Of a stretch of DNA of 21,852 nt, positions 7,623 through 14,700 are shown piece after piece. The stretch spans positions 1-21,852 of the forward strand of contig URCY01000031.1 in NCBI GenBank assembly GCA_900546415.1. The letters run 5' to 3'. The notes under the pieces were generated by a model. The model was not told the origin of the DNA. It worked only from the letters and a program-made list of their open reading frames with translations, and did not search any database. The stretch's first letter is position 1. The number at the start of each line of letters is the position of its first letter. A program made the translations under genes and the position numbers. This DNA comes from an uncultured Eubacteriales bacterium (GTDB taxonomy: Bacteria > Bacillota > Clostridia > Oscillospirales > Oscillospiraceae).

Positions 7623-7907
7623 GTGAACAAAATGAAAATGATTGACGGCTTCATGCTGCGCGAGATCGCGGGGGAATATGTCGCGGTGCCGAGCGGCGAG
7701 GCGGCGCAGGTCTTCAACGGTCTGCTGACGCTGAACGAGACCGGCGCAGAGGTCTTCCGCCGCCTGCAGGAGGGGACGGATCGCGAGGCGCTGCTGGCGG
7801 CGCTCGCGGCCGAGTATGACGTCCCGCGGCCGGAGCTGGAGGCCGATGTCGACGAGCTTCTTGACCGGTTTCGGGAGCTTGCGATTTTAAAGGAGGCGGT
7901 ATTATGA
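7623..7907 (+). CDS. PqqD-family RiPP recognition element protein
   Basis: A 94-residue protein resembling stand-alone PqqD proteins. The segments GFMLREIAGEYVAVPSGE and FNGLLTLNETGAEVFRRLQ match the PqqD winged-helix pattern (beta strands, then the N-x-T/S-G-xx-hydrophobic helix), and a helical C-terminus rich in Glu and Leu follows. Known members bind the leader of a precursor peptide and present it to a radical SAM or other modifying enzyme in the cytoplasm. The best partner here is the SPASM enzyme at 20674-21777, with the peptide at 17640-17888 as candidate substrate. The start is uncertain: GTG 7623 or ATG 7632, both after GAGGGGTGAGGGAG. The stop overlaps the next ATG in ATGA, so the two are translationally coupled. 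It is the first gene after the promoter at 7482-7510. Confidence 0.85.
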   Translation: MNKMKMIDGFMLREIAGEYVAVPSGEAAQVFNGLLTLNETGAEVFRRLQEGTDREALLAALAAEYDVPRPELEADVDELLDRFRELAILKEAVL

Positions 7908-8653
7908 GACGGTTTGTCTCTGTCGGACTGGCGCTTGCGCTGCTTCTGCTCAGCGGCTGCTCCGGCAAGCAGACTGCGCAGCCGGACACGACGGCTGAGC
8001 CGACGGAGCTGCCCTATGTCGAGCCGAGCGAGGCTTCGACCCTGCCGACCGAGCCGAGCGAGGCTTCGACCCGGCCGACCGAGCCGGAGGAGACGCTCGT
8101 GGCCGACGACCGGCTGAAGGTGGTCGAGATCGGGCGCTATTCCGGCAAAAATCCGGAGGGCGGCTCGGACGAGGATGTGGAAAACGTGGTCGCGCTTCGC
8201 GTTGAAAACGTTTCTAATCAGGTCTGCCAGTTCTGCACGATCGAATATGAGATCGGCGGGCAGCACGCGGTGTTCCAGCTCTCGGAGCTGCCGGTCGGAA
8301 AATCGGCGTGGGTGCTCGAGAGCACGGGCATGACGGCCGAGGCCGGCGCGGACTGCACGTACCAGACCTGCGCGGCGGCCTTCCGCGACGAGGGCGCGCC
8401 GTGGCTGACGAATATCGAGGCCACGGGCGGCGGCGGCGAGCTGACGGTGACGAACACGGGCGAGACGGATCAGCCGCTTGTGACGGTCTACTATAAGCTG
8501 ACCTACGGCGACGATCTCTATCTCGGCGGCATTGCCTACCGCGTGACCGTGAGCGACCTCAAGGCGGGCGAGAGCCAGACCCTGCCGGCAGGGCATTTTT
8601 ACGAGGGCGCGTGTGAGATCGTCGGGATCTACGCCGACGGCGCGCCGCAGTAA
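7904..8653 (+). CDS. Cell-surface lipoprotein of unknown function
   Basis: A 249-residue protein with a lipoprotein signal peptide: basic MRR, hydrophobic core and lipobox LLSGC with acylated Cys19. A Pro/Glu/Ser/Thr-rich spacer (about 24-66) contains a 10-residue tandem repeat PSEAST(L/R)PTE. The folded part (about 67-249) is beta-rich and has Cys pairs at C108/C111 and C151/C156 plus C237, and looks like two immunoglobulin-like or FxLYD-like halves (VVALRVENVSNQ; GELTVTNTGE). No catalytic motif is seen. It starts inside the PqqD stop with a clear AGGAGG (7891-7896, 7-nt spacing), tying its expression to PqqD. A role in sensing, immunity or peptide delivery at the membrane is conjecture. Confidence 0.8.
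   Translation: MRRFVSVGLALALLLLSGCSGKQTAQPDTTAEPTELPYVEPSEASTLPTEPSEASTRPTEPEETLVADDRLKVVEIGRYSGKNPEGGSDEDVENVVALRVENVSNQVCQFCTIEYEIGGQHAVFQLSELPVGKSAWVLESTGMTAEAGADCTYQTCAAAFRDEGAPWLTNIEATGGGGELTVTNTGETDQPLVTVYYKLTYGDDLYLGGIAYRVTVSDLKAGESQTLPAGHFYEGACEIVGIYADGAPQ
8021..8080 (+). repeat. 30-bp in-frame tandem repeat
   Basis: Two 30-bp units (8021-8050 and 8051-8080) differ at only one base pair position and encode PSEASTLPTE and PSEASTRPTE-type units in the lipoprotein spacer, with the first 6 bases repeating a third time at 8081-8086. Such arrays change length by slippage, which would alter how far the domain stands off the membrane. Confidence 0.85.
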
Positions 8654-8681
8654 GGCTCAAAAATTATGCAGAGATGCTTAA

Positions 8682-8687
8682 TATAAT
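8682..8687 (+). promoter_or_regulatory. Possible -10 box before the giant surface-protein gene
   Basis: A perfect TATAAT lies in the AT-rich 73-nt gap between the lipoprotein and the giant gene. No good -35 or extended -10 is visible, so an internal promoter that gives the surface protein extra expression is only possible. Confidence 0.4.
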
Positions 8688-8726
8688 GTGTGTGAAGAAA
8701 ATATCAGGAAAGGATGAGTGACTTCC

Positions 8727-11700
8727 ATGAAGAAAAGAGTGCTTTCATTTGTGCTCGCGGTCGTGATGCTGATCGGCCTGCTTCCGTCGGTCGCGCTGTT
8801 CCAGGCGTCAGCGGCCGAAGTGGGCGATACGCACACGGTGACCTACGGCACATTGAACACAAAGAAATCGGTCTCGCTTCCAATCACGGTGCATAACTAC
8901 CCGAACGACGGTATGCTGTTCGAGTATTCCAGCTATGTTTCGAGCGAGGATTATAACTATGCCCATGCCCACGCGGAAAAGGTGACGCCGGGCTACGGCG
9001 AGAGCTGGTATATCTACACGGGGCGCACCGAGATGGTTGCCGGCAGGTCCATGACCTATCTCGGCACGTACTACATCGCCTCGAAGAAAAACAGGGACTA
9101 CCTGCTTTGCCACGACACGACGAGCGACAACGGCGTGAAGCTGTTCAGCCATTCGAGTGCGAGCATTCCCGAGGGGAACCGCCGCTGGCAGGCCTATCGC
9201 GACAGCAGCGGCAATTTCCAATTTGTGAATATCGGCAGCGGCAAGGCGCTGGATAAAAACGGCGAGAAGACCAATCTGCACGGCTGGACGCCGAACACGA
9301 CTGCCAACCAGCAGTGGAAGTTGGTTGCCAACGGCGACGGCAGCTATAAGATCTTCAGCGTGAAGAATTCCGGGCTGATCGTTGACCTTGCCAACGGCAC
9401 CGTGGCCGACGGCAACACGATCTCGCTTTACGACCAGGACAACGGCACGCCCGCGCAGAGCTGGTATCTCGTTCCGGTCAGCGGCTGCGAGGCGGATCTC
9501 TCCGGCATTGCGGGCAACGCCATGCACGTGACCCGCACGGCCTCGGACGAGGCCTCCGGCATCGGCGCCTATGCCACCGTCCTCGAGCAGGGAATGATCA
9601 AGGAAAAAGCGCGCTATCTCACGCTGGTCTATAACGTCTCGAACGAGACGGCGAACCAGTTCGGCGACGAGGCCGCGCAGCCCTTCAAGCTCGTCCCCGT
9701 GAGCGGCGAGCACGGCTATGCCGTCGACGTCAGCGGCGGCACGGCGTCGGACGGGCAGAAGATCCAGCTCTGGTCGTCTCCCGACAACAACACAAATACG
9801 ACGAAATACGTCCTGCCCGAGGCGGCCGGGGACGGCTCGTACTATCTGCGCTGGTATAAATGTGATGCCTACAGCAACTTTTCCGCCACGGACTTCTACA
9901 TCGGCGGCGTGACCGGGAACAACCAGGACGTGTCCTGCAAGAAGCGCGAGAGCGCGAACCGCTTCCACATTCTGCAAAACGCCGACGGCTCCTATCTGAT
10001 CCGCTTTGCCGATGCGGACTATTACGGCGAGCCGATCTATCTGTCCGTCGAAAACAGCAAGATGGCGAACGGCACCCGCGTCAGCTCCTGGGTCTGGACG
10101 GGCAACAACGACGAGAAATACTATTTCTCCAAACTTAACGGCACGCGCATCACCTACGGCACCGAGAACTACCGGGTCTATCCGGGCTTCGACGGGCAGA
10201 GCACGGCCTATGCCGATGTGCAGGCGAACGGCGTCAATGCGGCGCTCACGGCCGCCCCGGGCTACCACACCGTGACGATCGACCTTGCTTCGTCGGCGGG
10301 CTTTGCCGCTGCGCAGATGATCTCGTCCCTGTCGGCCTCCACGCCTTCGGGCAAGCGCGCGACGCTGTCGCTTGCGGCGGCCGGCCTGTTCTCCACGCAG
10401 AGCGAGGCAGAGCAGTTCGGCAAGGCCGCCCTCTGCGGCCTGTCCGGTGCGCTGAGTTACGGCGGCTATACCGCGACGTTCCAGTGGGTCGGAACGTCGG
10501 AGGCGGACTATAACGCGCGCGGCAACACAGTAGGAGATCGCGTCCGCCGCTACCGCATGGGCAACAACCTTGCCTTCGGTATGCTGCTGCCGAACTCCGG
10601 CTACGGCGGCGCGAACTATCAGGCCTTCAACAACTTCGGCTATGCCTGGGGCAACGCCAGCGACACGACCGTTCCGACCAACCTTGCCAACGGCAAGTGG
10701 CTGCCCTATGAGGTCTACGAGGCTCCCTATACGATCTCCGGCAGCAACGACGGCCGCTGGTTCGTCAACGGCTCGTCGACCTATAACGAGAACTATCCGA
10801 CTGCGACGGTGAACGGAACGACCTACACCGACGTCAGCAAGTTCCTGCCGAACATGCACTCCTATATCGAGGGCATGGCGACGATCGGTCTGGTCAATTA
10901 TGAGATCGATCCGGAGACGAAGGAGCCGACCTACACGCAGCAGACCGTTCAGAAGCTCGCCGAGCTGCTCAAGCAGTCGCTGGCCATCCCGGAAAAGAAC
11001 GGCAACGATTATAACTATAACTTTGTTCAGGGCGCGAAGCTCTCCGGAAACAAGGACTGGGCGCAGCTCATCCGCGAGTATCTTGCGACCTGCCCCAATC
11101 CGAACGCGACCTCGACGCCCGAGAGCGATTGGGCTTCTTATACGCAGACGCATAAGGGACTGCTTGATCTGTCGTGGAGCGAGGTTTCCAACGGCAGCTA
11201 TAAGAGTAATTTCAACAACTATCTCGACGTGGCCTACTGGATGCTCAACACCCTCTATAAGGACAACAACGGCATCAGCCAGACCGTCCCGGAATACACG
11301 CATATGACCCTCTCGCAGGAGACGAACAGTGCCGGCAACACCTACTATGTCTTTGACGGCGGCTATGACGGCGTGACCTACAACGCCAACGACGGCAGCA
11401 TCTCTCACGTCAACGGCAGCTCCTCGAAGGATATGGTTTATTACACAACCGAGTCCGACACAACGCTGCATCCCTTCCTGCCGACCACGGGCAGCACGAC
11501 CTTCCGGCAGACGAACACGCCGTACTTCCTCGATTCCGGCGCGTCCGAGCGCAGCGCGGCGAGCTTCGAATCGCAGGTCGGCCGCGATTACAACTTTTCG
11601 ATGGAGGGGCACGGCCAGTTCGTGTTCAACACCGAGGATAACCTCTACTTCACCTTCGAGGGCGACGACGACGTCTATCTGTTCATCAACAACAAGATGG

Positions 11701-14700
11701 TCATGGACATCGGCGCGGCGCACTCCATCACGAAGTCGACCTTCAACCTGAATGACTACATCAAGGAATGCGGCCTCAAGGACGGCGAGATGTACGACTT
11801 CGACTTCTACTACATGGAGCGCCACAGCTATGGCTCGAACATCCGCATCGAGACGAACATCGACGTCACCTCGAAATACATCGACACCGAAAAGGGCGCG
11901 ACGCAGAACGGCACGGTCGTTGAAAACGGCGGTCTTGTTGACAAGACCAAAGAGCTGGATTATTACATCACCCTGCTCAACACCGGCTATGAGCTTCCGC
12001 TGAAGAACGTGGCCTTCACAGACGAGCAGGTCAGCTTTGCAGCGGGCTATGACGGCGTCAGCCTCGGCAGCTACACGCTCAACGGCACAACGTATAACCG
12101 CAAGATCGAGGACATCAAGATCGTCCTGACCAAGGCCGACGGCTCGGAGATCAACCTGACCTTCGCCAGCACGGGCGCGCTGCAAACCTTCCTGACGAAC
12201 GTCACCTGCGCGGGACATGAGACGCCCGGCCTGCAGGTCGGCGAGCGCCTGACGCTCTACGGCATCAAGCACGGCCTGACCAGGGACGGCACGTTCCGCA
12301 ACACGGCCTATGCCGAGGCAAGCGCCCTGCGAACCAGCTCGACCTTCTCGGTCTACGCCGGTGCGGCGCAGCAGTACTTCATGTGGGCGGGGCACCCGAT
12401 CGCGGTCAGCGCGAGCGACGCCGCCTCGGTTGCGACCAACAGCAGCAAGGTCACAAACTTCATCCCCTCGTCCGCGAACGGCACGACCGTCAGCGTCCGT
12501 CCGCTGGCCGACGGCGTCTATTCCATCGGTATCTGGAAAAGCAGGAATTTTTCGTGGACGCCGAAGGGCAAGTCCGGCGAGCTGCATTCGTGGAATGCCA
12601 ACGACCTCTACAAGGACAGCACCGTGGGCAACGAGCCGCTGTTCTATGTCAAGTATGCCGGAAACGGCTATTACACGATCTATAATCTGCAATACGAGCA
12701 GTATGTTTCCATCGACGCCGCCAGCGGCACAGACCCCAAATCGACCGGCGCGGTCGACGTCGACGACCGTCTGAAGCTCGTCAGCCTGACCGAGGCCGAG
12801 GCGCAGGCGAACGACACGACGCTCTGGCTGATCGAACGCAACAACGGCATTGCGCCGAACAGTCCTCAGGACGCCTATACCATCCGCCCGAAGCTCGCGC
12901 CGAAATACGGCGTCGATCTGGACAGGGGCAGCCTGACAAACGGCGTGAAGCTGCATCTCTGGGATGTCGCCTCGTCGGAATGCTGCGGCTGGGGCTTCAA
13001 CGCCCACGCCAACGGCGACGGCAACATGCTCGGCTTTGAGGATGACATCCTGATCTTCGAGGAGCAGACGCCGGGCACCTACACCCATTACTTCAAGGCG
13101 ACCTACAGCAACGGCGACGAGGTCAACGTCCCGGTCGTTCTGCACGTGCTGGACGTCAAGGACGATACCTATGTGCTCGACTACGGCCTGCCCGTCAATC
13201 TGAACGACGCGAACGACGGCGGCCTGACGCTCAACGACCCGATTCGCCCGACCGGCATCGAGATCAACACCCTCATCGAGGGTCTGGTCTCCGGCGAGGC
13301 CTATAACGGTCTGAAACAGCTCAGCAAGGACGGCAAGCTGACCACCAAGACCAACGGCGTCTCCGGCAACACGACCGATCAGTACATCAGCATCTACGGC
13401 ACGTTCACGGCCGATAACGGCGACGCGTCCGCCCACAGCTCGCGGAACGTCAGCAACATCGAGCTTTCGACCGCTGCCGACACCGGCTGGAGCGATACCA
13501 AGCCCTCCAGCGGCACCTATGAAACGCGCACGGTTTATCGCTATCGCGACCTGAAGAGCTCGACCTCCACGCAGACCGGCACTGCAAAGTATGTGAATTT
13601 CCCGTCCGATTTCGATACGGGCAACTCGTTGTATGCAAAGTATAACGGCAAGAAGCTGACCGGAAGCAATATTACGACCACCTCGGAGAGTACGGCCGGG
13701 TATATTTACTGGCACTGGTGCACGGGCGGAACGGATGGCCCGTATTGGCGTCAGATCGGCCACTATAAGGGTCAGACCGTGAACGGCTCTGCTCAGAACA
13801 CCTTCCACGCTTGGGAGGACAGCCGATACGCAACGTCGATTCCCGGCGGCGAATTGGAGTCGAACAGCTATGGCTTCATGTCCGGCACCGGATATACGCT
13901 CGTTGGCTTCTACACGCCGGGTCTGGGAAATGCAAACGTAATCCAAACCGGGAGCTTTAGCGCAACTTATTGCAAATACTCAATGATCTGGTTTATGCTC
14001 CCCATCACGCAGCAAAATTGGTCTAAGACAGTCACGACATCCTCTTGGGGCAATTGGTCGGATTGGAGCACGAGCATTGCGACGGCCTCCAGCACGCGTC
14101 AGGTCGAGACAAAAACCCAGTACCGCTCGACGGGCAGTGGCGGCTCCGGTTCGGATACGCCGGTCGATCTGGACTTCTCCGGCCGCAAGGCCTACCGCAT
14201 TGCGCTGGCCTCTGACCCGAGCTGGGTGCTTTCGATCAACGACGCCTCCAGCGCCGATTGGAGCGACACCATCCCCACCGGCTACTCCGAGAGCCAGTGC
14301 GAAACGCGCACGATGTACCGCTATCAGGACATGACGACCAAGACCAACAGCGAGACGCATCAGACGAAGTACATCGATTCCATCTCTGACCTTTCTCCGT
14401 ATGCAGGCTCTCATGAGCTTTATAAGCGGTATCAGGTCGGCCCGACGACCGGCAGCGGTATTTCGACCGTTAGCACTTCGGATGCAGGATATGTCATGTG
14501 GCATTACTGCTCCGGCTATCAGGGCGGCCCGCTCCTGCGATTCATTGGCTGGCACTACGGCCAGACGGATGCGGTGCAGTACGGACTGATCGGTAGCTTG
14601 ACTACCTTCCATTCTTTCGAGACCGGTACCTATCCTCCGAATTATTCCGGTGTGGAAGCATATAATCGCCGGTTTGAATGTGGCAATTCCTACAATATCC

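Noticed and set aside
8021..8086. CRISPR-like or other non-coding repeat array
   Set aside because: The 30-bp units are directly adjacent without spacers and in frame in the lipoprotein spacer, so this is a coding tandem repeat.
8714..8896. An alternative 60-codon frame starting at ATG 8714
   Set aside because: It overlaps the signal peptide of the giant protein in another frame and has no domain or conserved feature.
8808..13946. A 1712-codon open frame on the minus strand
   Set aside because: It mirrors the codon structure of the giant plus-strand gene (GC-rich third positions avoid antisense stops). Its translation is Arg/Val/Ala/Asp-rich with no domains, while the plus frame has signal peptide, lectin and SLH domains.
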